From Methylocystis sp. KS32 (GTDB taxonomy: Bacteria; Pseudomonadota; Alphaproteobacteria; Rhizobiales; Beijerinckiaceae): a stretch of 64,000 bases of DNA. Positions 19,280 through 27,161 of this stretch are shown piece after piece. The stretch covers positions 620,001 through 684,000 of the forward strand of contig PHSQ01000001.1 of the NCBI GenBank assembly GCA_002862095.1, written 5' to 3'. Each line of letters opens with the position of its first letter. Position 1 is the stretch's first letter. Both the position numbers and the translations under genes were made by a program. The notes beneath the pieces are model-generated. The model made no database searches. It saw only the letters and a program-made list of their open reading frames with translations, and was not told the DNA's origin.

Positions 19280-19303
19280 GCCGGATCGACCGGCTTTTTT
19301 TTT
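19280..19303 (+). terminator. Rho-independent terminator
   Basis: GCCGG (19280-19284), a 5-base loop, CCGGC (19290-19294) and then nine T. It sits 8 bp after the stop at 19271 on the plus strand. Confidence 0.85.
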
Positions 19304-19372
19304 ACCTCCGTCGCCCGCGATCTTTCATACTCGCGCCACCCGGCGACGGAGAGGCGTCTCGCGCTTGACGAT

Positions 19373-19828
19373 TTAGATCGTCCTCGGCGCGACCGGCGTG
19401 GGCTCGACGACTGGTGCAAGCGCTTCACCGAAACGCTCCGCGAGGGACGGCATGACCTCCCTGATCCTCGCCGCGCCTTCCACGCCCACCAAGGCTTCGG
19501 CCCGGAGCAGAATTTCATTCGCGAGTCCGATGATCTGCTTTTGATCGAGGCCAAGATTCATGAGCCGGCCAGCGAGTATGTTCGTGTCGGCGCGACCGCG
19601 CCCCATGAAGCTCGTCATGCCTTCGATCGCGACCGTCACGCCACCGTCTCCCCGCGCGAGCGCGGCCTCAATGGCTTGATGAGCCCTTGGCATCTTCTCG
19701 ATGAATTCCGCGACATGCCCCTGCGGCGCCTCGTTGCGCAGGAACAGCAGCACATAGCCGATTGCGGCCCTCGCGATGGAAGGATCCAGGCCCGTCGTGT
19801 CCATCACGTCCCTGGTCAGCTTTTCCAT
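19373..19828 (-). CDS. Hypothetical helical protein, DUF2267/DUF2780-like
   Basis: 151 residues from ATG 19828, which has AAGGGAG upstream; an earlier in-frame start at 19855 lacks one. Helical throughout. The head MEKLTRDVMDTTGLDPSIAR, then AIGYVLLFLRNEAPQGHVAE and later MNLGLDQKQIIGLANEILLR, resembles small DUF2267/DUF2780-type proteins in which a homolog of a tubulin-like four-helix repeat occurs. That resemblance is only by pattern. No signal peptide. Stands alone between the terminator and the second ISAs1 remnant. Confidence 0.6.
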   Translation of the reverse strand: MEKLTRDVMDTTGLDPSIARAAIGYVLLFLRNEAPQGHVAEFIEKMPRAHQAIEAALARGDGGVTVAIEGMTSFMGRGRADTNILAGRLMNLGLDQKQIIGLANEILLRAEALVGVEGAARIREVMPSLAERFGEALAPVVEPTPVAPRTI

Positions 19829-19987
19829 GACACTAACTCCCTTGCGATATAACATGAGGCAAATGTCGCACCGGCAAGCGGTTTCAAGCCGACCATTAAG
19901 CTCGAAGCGCCAATCAATCCGCCCATCTCAAGCGTCGCCGCGCGACGTCCTTGGCCGCTCGGGTCCCCCGCGACGCCGATATCACGG

Positions 19988-20640
19988 CAGAGCCCTGAAT
20001 TGTTAATGCGTCGAGGCGGGAAAGGGATTCCAAGGGCCTGGAGGGGGAGATCCTTGGATGAGGGCGAATTTTCTGGACCACATCAAGGAAATTGAGGACG
20101 GCCGCATTCCGGGGATGCCGAGCTATCCGCCCCATTGACGCCATCGGGACGCAAAAGGCCATCGCCGCCAGGATCATCGAGAAAAAGGCCGATTACGTTG
20201 TTGCCAGGAAGGAAAATCAGGGCACGCGGCACGCCGGCTGGCTCGCCGAGCGCCATCCACAGTGGACGGGCTCGCAGTCGATCGCCGCGCTCCCATGCCT
20301 GCGCATGGGCAAGAAAACCGCCGCCGTCTCCAAGGAAACGCGTTTTTCTACATCTCCTCCCCGCCACCCGAGCCAGCGCGGCTCCTTGCCGCCACGCGTC
20401 GACATTGGCGCATAGAAAACAATCCGCATTGGAGGCTCGATGTCGCGTTTCGCGAAGACGAACCCCGAACCGGCAAGGGCCACAGCGCCAAAAACCTCGC
20501 CATCATGCGACACGCCGCGCTCGACATGCTCAACCGCGAACCGACCAAATCCCAATCAAACCAAAGCGCCTCAAAGTCGCCATCAACCCAGACTTCCGCG
20601 CCGCCCTCCGGAAATGTTAACGATTCATGATCCGGACCTG
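19988..20640 (+). mobile_element. Internally deleted ISAs1-family element, copy 2
   Basis: Same 653-bp element as at 13311-13963, same orientation, same internal deletion and same frameshifts, with only a handful of mismatches and no gaps. The shared sequence extends 6 bp left of the CAG end (TCACGG) in both copies. Because the deletion is shared, the second copy arose after the deletion, by transposition in trans or by duplication. Confidence 0.8.
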
Positions 20641-20748
20641 ACGGTGATATAGTCTGCGCCTGACGGCGCCGCTTGATGGCGCTATGATGCGACTTATTTA
20701 ACGAATGCGAGCGTGGAGAAGCCGGAACGTCGTAGTTGGGACCGAAGC

Positions 20749-20919
20749 ATGAAGGGACGTATTCATCACGACGACTCCATGTTTGTTCGAGTGGTTGCGC
20801 TCGCCAGCGCCTTGGCTTTCGTCGTGGTGCTATTTTTCAAATTTGTCGATTGGCTGGGCCCATATTCCGGCGGACTGAGTTCGCCGGAGGTCGGAAAAGA
20901 CGTATCGAGGACGAGATAA
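20749..20919 (+). CDS. Small single-pass membrane protein, 56 aa
   Basis: Start at ATG 20749 (an in-frame GTG at 20713 would add 12 residues). Head MKGRIHHDDSMF, then one strong helix VRVVALASALAFVVVLFFKF, then a short polar tail. The ribosome binding site is weak. It precedes the phasin-like gene by 71 bp and may be co-transcribed. No known family. Confidence 0.4.
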   Translation: MKGRIHHDDSMFVRVVALASALAFVVVLFFKFVDWLGPYSGGLSSPEVGKDVSRTR

Positions 20920-20990
20920 AACCCGCAAGCGCGTCGCGGGAATTAATCCAGGAGCCGTCCTTGCGCGCGGACGGCGACGGGAGAAAAGCA

Positions 20991-21284
20991 ATGGGCGGCG
21001 AAGCTTTCAATCTCGACAGGAATCCATTTTGGGCGCTGTTCCTGGGGTCGCAATCGTTCCATGCGCGAATGCTTGAGCTTTCTGCGGCCAATCTTCTTTT
21101 TCAGATAAAATTCTGCAGCGATCTCGCGCGCGCCGCGCGCTCTCCCTCCGAAATCTCGGAGGTTGTGGTCAATACGATCCGCGACCAGTTCGAGGCCATT
21201 TCCGAGCAAATAGAAGAGCTATCCGTGACGGCGCGGAGCGTCACGCTCGACGATGACGAGATCGCGCCCTTGCTCGGAGATTAG
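20991..21284 (+). CDS. Phasin-like small protein
   Basis: 97 residues from ATG 20991, with GGGAGAAAAG directly upstream. Helical and amphipathic: LELSAANLLFQIKFCSDLAR, then SPSEISEVVVNTIRDQFEAI and EQIEELSVTARSV. The spacing of helix, Ala/Arg linker, SPSE and a second helix is the layout of phasins that coat polyhydroxybutyrate granules, though the protein is short for that family. No phb gene is nearby. An alternative is an unrelated helical protein. Confidence 0.5.
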   Translation: MGGEAFNLDRNPFWALFLGSQSFHARMLELSAANLLFQIKFCSDLARAARSPSEISEVVVNTIRDQFEAISEQIEELSVTARSVTLDDDEIAPLLGD

Positions 21285-21490
21285 GCGGGCGCCTTTCCTG
21301 AATATCCGCCGACGACCATGGTCTTGGCGTCGCCGAGACGTATATCGGCGCCGAGACGGTGGAGGATTAAAAATGTCTACATTCCGAAATGAAACGCTCG
21401 CGCTAATGTCCGCGCCATCCGATGTAGCGAGGCGCGCCAAGCGGGGAAGGCGGAGCGAAGGCTCCGCGATATTAGGCGGAAGCGGATCGC

Positions 21491-21871
21491 TTATGCGGGT
21501 GGGGCTTTCCATAGGACGAAATGAACATCCTCCCCGTCGGCCTCATCCGAAGCGGTGCGGGCGGCGCCAAGAGTCTCCGCGATTTCAATCATTTCAGCCT
21601 TGCTGGGGGGAACGACGCGCATGAGGTCCGCAGGCGGCGAAAGCCAGTCTCGCATACTGACGTCTCGAGGTTTGAAGGACTTCTCGATATGCTCGAGTTC
21701 GCCATCAAGATCGGCCTCGCTCAGTCCCGCGCCGGCTTCCGGCGGCCAACTCCAGTCGATCTTCAAATAAGCTTCGCCGCCGGCGATTTTGACAGTAACC
21801 GCATGAGGTCGCCATCCAAGCACGGATTTGTCTTCCAACGCACGCGAGACCGCTTCCCTTAATGTCAACAT
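21491..21871 (-). CDS. Hypothetical protein, 126 aa
   Basis: Start at ATG 21871. Sequence begins MLTLREAVSRALEDKSVLGW, has a beta-like stretch AVTVKIAGGEAYLKIDWSWP, an acidic middle and ends VHFVLWKAPPA. Soluble, no signal peptide. I do not recognise it. A short plus-strand frame from ATG 21373 with GGAGG upstream runs into its 3' end from the other side; I treat that one as unproven. Confidence 0.5.
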   Translation of the reverse strand: MLTLREAVSRALEDKSVLGWRPHAVTVKIAGGEAYLKIDWSWPPEAGAGLSEADLDGELEHIEKSFKPRDVSMRDWLSPPADLMRVVPPSKAEMIEIAETLGAARTASDEADGEDVHFVLWKAPPA

Positions 21872-22110
21872 CGCCGAATTTCTCTTTATATAGCTGGGCT
21901 TTGCGCCAATTTGCGTCGCCCGCTTCACACTTTTTTGAAAAGCCGCAATTCGCGCGCCGCGAAACCCTGGCTCCGGCCTCGCCCTGCCTCTCATCTTGCG
22001 GACGCGGTTAACGCGCGAGCGATTTCCTCCCGACAAAATCCTTGGGCCACGGAAAGGGAGGCATGAGTTTAACCAAGGCGCTGGCCGGGCGAGCGGACAT
22101 GCGCGGAATT

Positions 22111-23169
22111 CTATTTGTTCTGTTCGACGTGCTGGCGCCCTTCGTCGATCGCGCTCGACACCAGAGCATAAACCGCCATATCTTCGTGTATCAGATCGCC
22201 GACGGGACTGATTTTCTTGAGCGTTTCCGCAAGTTCCTTCACCTGTCCGAATGGGGAAATCGCGCAATCTGCGAGAATATCGCTTTCCATCAGTTCGCCG
22301 AGCAGGGCTTTGAAAATTCCGAATTTCTCGCGCGTTCCAACGACGTCGAAAGTCGCGAGATTGTCCAGCGCCTTCGCGATGTGCATGTCGCGCGGCGGCT
22401 CGCCCATGTCGCAGGCGAGAGCCCTTGTGGTGGGACTTACCAGCGCGTCCCGCTGCCGATCCGTGAGATCGCGAAAAGCCGATTTCATCTGCTTTGGATC
22501 GGTCAGAGACAGGCCTCGCACAAACTCCAGCAGCGGCTCCGCTCCGGCGAGATATTGCTGCACGACCGATTCCTTGCCGGTTCGGATCGCCAGGCTCAAC
22601 AGCAATAGCCGCTCCGCGAGTTCTTCATGAGGCTCGCGGAGCAGCGCCGCGCGAACGAAATCCTTCTCCTTGAGAAAAAAATCATATTTTCCATAGGACA
22701 GCTTGCCCCCCGCGAACATCGAAGCGCTGGTGGGATTGGTCAGAATGGAGATATTGGTCTCGAGGCCGTGGCGTTCGCACCCGCGATAGGCGAGCCCGAA
22801 TTTCCTTTCGAATGCCTCATAAATATCCTGCTGAGGAATAACCGCGGCGTCGAAAAGATAGAACCTTTTTTCTATCTTTTCTCCGCTCGACCACCGTCTA
22901 TAAATCGGAAGATTGCTCCCCGCCTCCCCAATCGTAACGTCTGTGAGTTCAGGCAAATCCGGCAGGATTTCGGCGCTCAGATTGAAGCCGACCTGTTCAG
23001 TGGCGCTCATTCCAAGCTCGCGGATGCCTGGTCGAGGAACATTGGCGGCGAATTTGATCTCCGCCCGACCTGGAACCTGGACGACGAAAGAGGGTGTCGC
23101 CGAGGGATTATCGAGAATCAGCCAGCCGCAAATCGAATCGCCTTTATCCACGTCAACAGTGAACTTCAT
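22111..23169 (-). CDS. Divergent sulfotransferase-like protein with N-terminal beta domain
   Basis: 352 residues from ATG 23169. Residues 1-75 look like a beta-sandwich (SICGWLILDNPSATPSFVVQ, then EIKFAANVPRPGIRELG and GFNLSAEI), a module seen beside sulfotransferases and methyltransferases of surface glycans. The rest follows the outline of bacterial sulfotransferases: KDFVRAALLREPHEELAERL in the place of the usual RDPVER segment, SPTTRALACDMGEP, and ALDNLATFDVVGTREKFGIF near the C-terminus. The 5'-phosphosulfate loop (HIPKTAGT) is not visible, so it may be inactive or belong to another family. It is divergent from the SGNH hydrolase gene with a 342-bp gap. Confidence 0.45.
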   Translation of the reverse strand: MKFTVDVDKGDSICGWLILDNPSATPSFVVQVPGRAEIKFAANVPRPGIRELGMSATEQVGFNLSAEILPDLPELTDVTIGEAGSNLPIYRRWSSGEKIEKRFYLFDAAVIPQQDIYEAFERKFGLAYRGCERHGLETNISILTNPTSASMFAGGKLSYGKYDFFLKEKDFVRAALLREPHEELAERLLLLSLAIRTGKESVVQQYLAGAEPLLEFVRGLSLTDPKQMKSAFRDLTDRQRDALVSPTTRALACDMGEPPRDMHIAKALDNLATFDVVGTREKFGIFKALLGELMESDILADCAISPFGQVKELAETLKKISPVGDLIHEDMAVYALVSSAIDEGRQHVEQNK

Positions 23170-23511
23170 TCGCCTCGTCCCGAGCGCCACGCCAATAGCG
23201 AGGTTTTAGAGCATGTCATTAAAAACGTCGAACGACTTCCTTGATCAGGACATGCGACAACTATTTGAATTAGAACGGTTCCCTGTCGATCGCGTCGGCC
23301 CACGCGACCGGAAAGGACTCCAAATGCCTCGCCTTGACTTTTCATATAAGCCCCGTAGTTGTCCCCTACCGCTTGTTGGCTCCCGCGCCGCGCCGGCCCT
23401 CGAATCATAGCCCATTTCAAAACGAAGCCACGCGTTTTCAAAAAACGAGGCCCTCGGCGAGAAGGCAGAAGTGAATAGATTATCACGACCAAAACCGCCA
23501 GGACGGGATGA

Positions 23512-24630
23512 ATGAGGATCCTGACGCTCGGCGGCTCCAATACCGGAATAAAAATTGGATGGGCGGCCCATCTGAAATCGCTCGCGCCCGAATACGAAAT
23601 CGCGAATCGTTTTCTTGGCGGCGTCGGGTCCTTGTTCGGGCTGCTGACGCTGCTGCGGCTTCCCGAGGAAGACAGGCCGGACGTCATCGTCTTCGAATAC
23701 ACGTTGAACGACACTTTGCTTTTTGTCGGTCAATTGATCCATCCAGATTTCACCGCGAAAGTGCTGCACGAGATCATGACGATCTGCGCTCGGCGAAACA
23801 TTTCCTTGCTGTTTTTGTGTTTGTGCGTGCGGCCTTGCGAGGGAGAGAGCATATCGGAAGGGTCGCAATATATGTTCGATTTATACAAAAACGCGGCGAC
23901 GTCGCGAGGCGCGCCCTGCATTATGTTGACTGACGTCGCACCCGACTTTTCCTTCTCCGACTATGTCGATTCGGTCCATCTCGCCGCAGAACTCTCGCAA
24001 CGTGTCGCGGAAGCGGTCGCGACACGTTTGAAGCAACCCATGGCGCCGCCAAACGGCAAGGATCGAGAAAAATCGTTCTTCCTCGCCGACGTGGCTTCCG
24101 CGCGCGTGGTCGGACCGCACGCGCGGGAATATCTGCAATCTCCCGTATTCAGCGGCGCGTTCCTTTTGTTGAAGCGGGGCGGCAGGATTTATCTGGACAT
24201 TCCCGGTCGTATCGTCGCGATCATGTTGAGATCCACGGAAAACAGCGGAATCTACAGAATACGGGCGGGACGCGCGCTTATCGCGAAGAATGCGCAATCG
24301 GTCATCCGCAAGGACGTGCCCGAGTTGATGACCCTCCATTATGTTACGGCGACAATGCCCGAGACTTTCCGAACAATTATCGATCTTCCGAAGGACGAGC
24401 GCGAACTGCGCGCGATAAAATACGACGCGACATTCATGGAATGCGATTGCGCGGCGCCTTTCGTGGATCAGTCGATCGAGATTAACAGCGCGATCTTTTA
24501 CCGAGACCCCGATCGGCCGCATCGATTGAAGCGGCGCTTTTTCCGCCTTTGGAAAATTTATGTGCGTATCGAGGCGGAGGCGCAACAGCTTGGCGAGAGG
24601 ATTCGCGGCTTGTTTTTCGGCCGATCCTGA
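23512..24630 (+). CDS. SGNH/GDSL-type hydrolase with C-terminal beta domain
   Basis: 372 residues. Block I is MRILTLGGSNTG (nucleophile Ser in GGSN), block III has the Asn in EYTLNDTLL, and block V is DYVDSVHLAAELSQ with the Asp-His pair. So residues 1-175 form an SGNH esterase. The last 190 residues have beta character (IYLDIPGRIVAIMLRSTENS) without a known domain. No signal peptide, so it likely acts in the cytoplasm, perhaps on nucleotide-linked or lipid-linked glycans. It is divergent from the sulfotransferase-like gene; a joint role in modifying a surface polysaccharide is inference. Confidence 0.7.
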   Translation: MRILTLGGSNTGIKIGWAAHLKSLAPEYEIANRFLGGVGSLFGLLTLLRLPEEDRPDVIVFEYTLNDTLLFVGQLIHPDFTAKVLHEIMTICARRNISLLFLCLCVRPCEGESISEGSQYMFDLYKNAATSRGAPCIMLTDVAPDFSFSDYVDSVHLAAELSQRVAEAVATRLKQPMAPPNGKDREKSFFLADVASARVVGPHAREYLQSPVFSGAFLLLKRGGRIYLDIPGRIVAIMLRSTENSGIYRIRAGRALIAKNAQSVIRKDVPELMTLHYVTATMPETFRTIIDLPKDERELRAIKYDATFMECDCAAPFVDQSIEINSAIFYRDPDRPHRLKRRFFRLWKIYVRIEAEAQQLGERIRGLFFGRS

Positions 24631-24709
24631 ACCAGCAAGGGGCGTTCGCCATTGTCACACGGCTGCGATTTTTTCGGTCTAAGCCAGTCGGAAATTGGAG
24701 GAACGGCCG

Positions 24710-24919
24710 ATGAGCTGCGTGTGGATCAAATTGACGTCACAGGACACCGGGAAGGCCGTGTTCGTGAATCTCGTCAACACCAGCGCTATCGAGACCCACA
24801 AAAAGGGCGCGTTGATCTGGCTCGTTTCCGGCGACAAGGACGTCACACTATATGTGACGGAGACGCCAGACGAGATTTTGCAGCGGGCGGGTGAAATCGA
24901 ACGCGAGGACGAACTTTGA
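24710..24919 (+). CDS. Small conserved-looking protein, FlbD-like pattern
   Basis: 69 residues from ATG 24710 with GGAGGAA upstream. SCVWIKLTSQDTGKAVFVNL, then a beta strand with SAIETHKKGALIWLV and TLYVTETPDEILQRA. The succession I-K-L-T, N at the end of strand 2, I-E, and V-x-E-T-P-x-E-I recalls FlbD-type small proteins, but no flagellar gene is near. Function unknown. It follows the SGNH gene by 79 bp. Confidence 0.6.
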   Translation: MSCVWIKLTSQDTGKAVFVNLVNTSAIETHKKGALIWLVSGDKDVTLYVTETPDEILQRAGEIEREDEL

Positions 24920-25015
24920 AAGGGCGTTCTCCTTCGTTGGGAGAATTTCCACAACGACGAATTGAGGGGCGACGCCGCCTTTCCAGAGGGGCGCCCGACC
25001 CCAGCTCTCTCGCCC

Positions 25016-25501
25016 TCATTCCAGAAGGCGCTTCCACTGATCGGCGATAAAGCCGCGCTGGTCCAAATTTTTGGATTGCTTGACGCGCGCCTTGCCGCCC
25101 ACGCAGCCCCATATGTTTATCGCGCCGTGGCCTGTGACAACCATGGGAACCGCCTCCACCTCGGGGTTCTGCCTGCAATAGGCCGTAACATTCGGCATGA
25201 TGCGCCGCACGTCGGCCTTGGCGCAGGTCAGGTTCGCGCCGCGATTGCAAAGCCACGCCGCGCCGTTCATGTAACGGTAGACCGTGGTCTTCCTCACCCA
25301 ATTGGCGTCGGCGTTCCGCAATTCCAGCAGCGCTGTCGCCTGCCCAACCATTGCGGCCGGAATAGGCATCGTGCGATCATCGACCCTCGCCGAGGCGCAG
25401 TGTGAAATGGGGCTTTCCGCCAACGCCGGATTCACACTGGACAAGAACCCAATCGCCACGAATGAGCGCGAAAACTTTTTGAAGAGCGACGACGTGAGCA
25501 T
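25016..25501 (-). CDS. Secreted hypothetical protein with four or more cysteines
   Basis: 161 residues from ATG 25501, with GAGGAA close upstream. Signal peptide MLTSSLFKKFSRSFVAIGFL ... ALA|ESP. The mature protein holds Cys residues in SHCAS, WLCNRG, LTCAK, TAYCRQ and IWGCVGG, likely paired, and a distinctive end HGAINIWGCVGGKARVKQSK then FIADQWKRL. Periplasmic. I do not recognise a named family, though the composition resembles lysozyme-inhibitor-type periplasmic proteins. Confidence 0.65.
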   Translation of the reverse strand: MLTSSLFKKFSRSFVAIGFLSSVNPALAESPISHCASARVDDRTMPIPAAMVGQATALLELRNADANWVRKTTVYRYMNGAAWLCNRGANLTCAKADVRRIMPNVTAYCRQNPEVEAVPMVVTGHGAINIWGCVGGKARVKQSKNLDQRGFIADQWKRLLE

Positions 25502-26008
25502 TAATTCCTCGCAAGCGAGTTTTCCATTGTGGAGTCTAACACCCGAGCAAACTGGATGCCGCATTCGAGTCGCGAACGGCATCGCCAGCAGGCATTTTGG
25601 CTCTCGAAGCAGGCCCCGCTCCGCCTTTTCGGCCTCCGCCGCAAGGTCCGCGCATTGTCGCCCGCGTTGCATGGCCGAGTTGGCGCCGAGCTCCAGTCGA
25701 AAAAGCGGCCCGCCCGCGCTGGAGCGAGCGGACCGCGTTTAAAAATTCGCCGTTTAAAACAAGAGCCTTCTACCCATCTTGTGTGACGCGCATACGACAT
25801 CGCGACGACACATTCGATCCGTCAAACCAAAGTTCCGCTACCACCACCGCGGCGCCAGGCGGAAACCGGAGAGGAACAGGGAAGCGGGTGGCAGCCGAGC
25901 AAAGCCAGCGCCACTCTCTCTCGCTCTCTCGCCAAGGGTGGCGTCGCGCCCCCGCGGAACCGAGGGCCTTGTCCAAATTTCGACGGCTGGCTTCTCTCCG
26001 GCTCCCGA

Positions 26009-26452
26009 TCAGCTTGCGCTCCGGGCGAAGGCGACGATCGCCGCGCGGCCGAGCGCCCCGCTCTGGCGCTTGATTTCGCGACCGCGAGAGAAAAGGATCA
26101 TGGTGGGAATGCCCCGGACGCCAAAACGGGCGGCGATGTCGGGCAGGCGTTCGGTGTCGACCTTGGCGAGACGGATCCTCGGCTGGAGTTCGCGCGCGGC
26201 GGCTTCGAATTCCGGCGCCATCGCGCGACAGGGGCCACACCACGTCGCCCAGAAATCGACCAGGACCGGCAATTCGGTCTTGCCGATCATCCGGTCGAAG
26301 TCTCCCGTGTTTTCCAGTTCGACCGGATGGCCGGCGAATAGGGGCTTATGACAATGTCCGCAGTCCGGCAGGTCTCCGGATTCAAGCCGAGCTTGCGGGG
26401 CCTTGTTGAGCCCGCCGCAGTTGGGGCAAACGATGATGACGCCATGATCCAA
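26009..26452 (-). CDS. trxC: Thioredoxin 2 (TrxC) with N-terminal zinc ribbon
   Basis: 147 residues if it starts at TTG 26452, which has TTGGAGC upstream; this matches the usual TrxC length of about 145, while the longer frame up to 26614 adds unlike sequence. The N-terminus carries the two Cys pairs of TrxC (VCPNCGGLN and DCGHCHKPLF). The thioredoxin fold follows with active site WATWCGPCRAMAP and the cis-Pro in RGIPTMILF. Cytoplasmic disulfide reductase, part of the oxidative stress defence in relatives. Confidence 0.9.
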   Translation of the reverse strand: MDHGVIIVCPNCGGLNKAPQARLESGDLPDCGHCHKPLFAGHPVELENTGDFDRMIGKTELPVLVDFWATWCGPCRAMAPEFEAAARELQPRIRLAKVDTERLPDIAARFGVRGIPTMILFSRGREIKRQSGALGRAAIVAFARSAS

Positions 26453-26633
26453 GATTATGCTCCAACGAAATTCGAAAGATACGCCGCCGCGCCGCGCCAC
26501 CATGCGCCTCGATCGCGGAATTTCGTCTGATGATTTAATCATCCAGATGGACGCCGACCAGAAGCCGGGCGACGCTTTCGGATAAAAAAGACTAAACTGA
26601 ATGCGGGCCGGCAATCTGGATGAGGAGCCGCTT

Positions 26634-27113
26634 ATGACAATCGCCTACGAGCCGATTGGCGTCGTCCACAGTCCCTTCAAAAGGCTCGACGAAATGCCCG
26701 TGCAACCCATAAGCGCCGCCAGCGGCGCGGGGGTTGTCGAAATCCTTCCCCAATTCGCCGAAGGCCTCTGCGATCTGGACGGCTTTTCGCATCTGGTCCT
26801 GCTCTATCATTTTCACGAGGCCCCTCGCCGCTCGCTCACCGTCACCCCTTTTTTAGACGCAAAGCCTCATGGCGTGTTCGCCACAAGGGCTCCATCGCGC
26901 CCCAATCCCATCGGCTTCTCGATCATCAAGCTCATGGCGATCGAGAACAACGCGCTTCGGGTCGAGCAGTTGGACGTTCTCGACGGAACGCCGGTTTTGG
27001 ACATCAAGCCGCATGTGCCCGCGTTCGACTGCCGGCCGGACGCGCGCATCGGCTGGTTCGAGCAGTCCAAAGGACTATTCTCCGGCAAACTATCCGACAA
27101 ACGCTTCATTTGA
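26634..27113 (+). CDS. trmO: tRNA (N6-threonylcarbamoyladenosine37-N6)-methyltransferase
   Basis: 159 residues from ATG 26634 with GAGGAG upstream. TrmO/TsaA (UPF0066) family: start YEPIGVVHSPFKRLDEMPVQ, then ICDLDGFSHLVLLYHFH-type segment, HGVFATRAPSRPNPIGFSII with the conserved RPN, and LDVLDGTPVLDIKPHVP. It methylates the t6A base at position 37 of certain tRNAs using SAM. Stands alone, convergent with kup. Confidence 0.93.
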   Translation: MTIAYEPIGVVHSPFKRLDEMPVQPISAASGAGVVEILPQFAEGLCDLDGFSHLVLLYHFHEAPRRSLTVTPFLDAKPHGVFATRAPSRPNPIGFSIIKLMAIENNALRVEQLDVLDGTPVLDIKPHVPAFDCRPDARIGWFEQSKGLFSGKLSDKRFI

Positions 27114-27161
27114 CCCGCAAAACTTGGCTCGGAGCTATCGGCGAACGGACGGCGGGCGATG

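Noticed and set aside
13311-20640. A composite transposon bounded by the two ISAs1 copies
   Set aside because: Both copies are defective and the cargo is housekeeping (ispH, thrB, rnhA, cbiB) in a common rhizobiales order; no target duplication of the whole unit is seen.
21373-21624. A short plus-strand frame with a strong GGAGG site (MSTFRNETLALMSAPSDVAR)
   Set aside because: Its second half runs antisense through the 21491-21871 gene and turns into low-complexity Arg/Pro-rich sequence. Not listed as a gene, but the ribosome binding site is good enough to keep in mind.
23211-23257. An inverted repeat GCATGTC...GACATGC between the divergent sulfotransferase-like and SGNH genes
   Set aside because: The arms are only 7 bp with a 30-bp spacer and no similar copy nearby, so I cannot support it as an operator.
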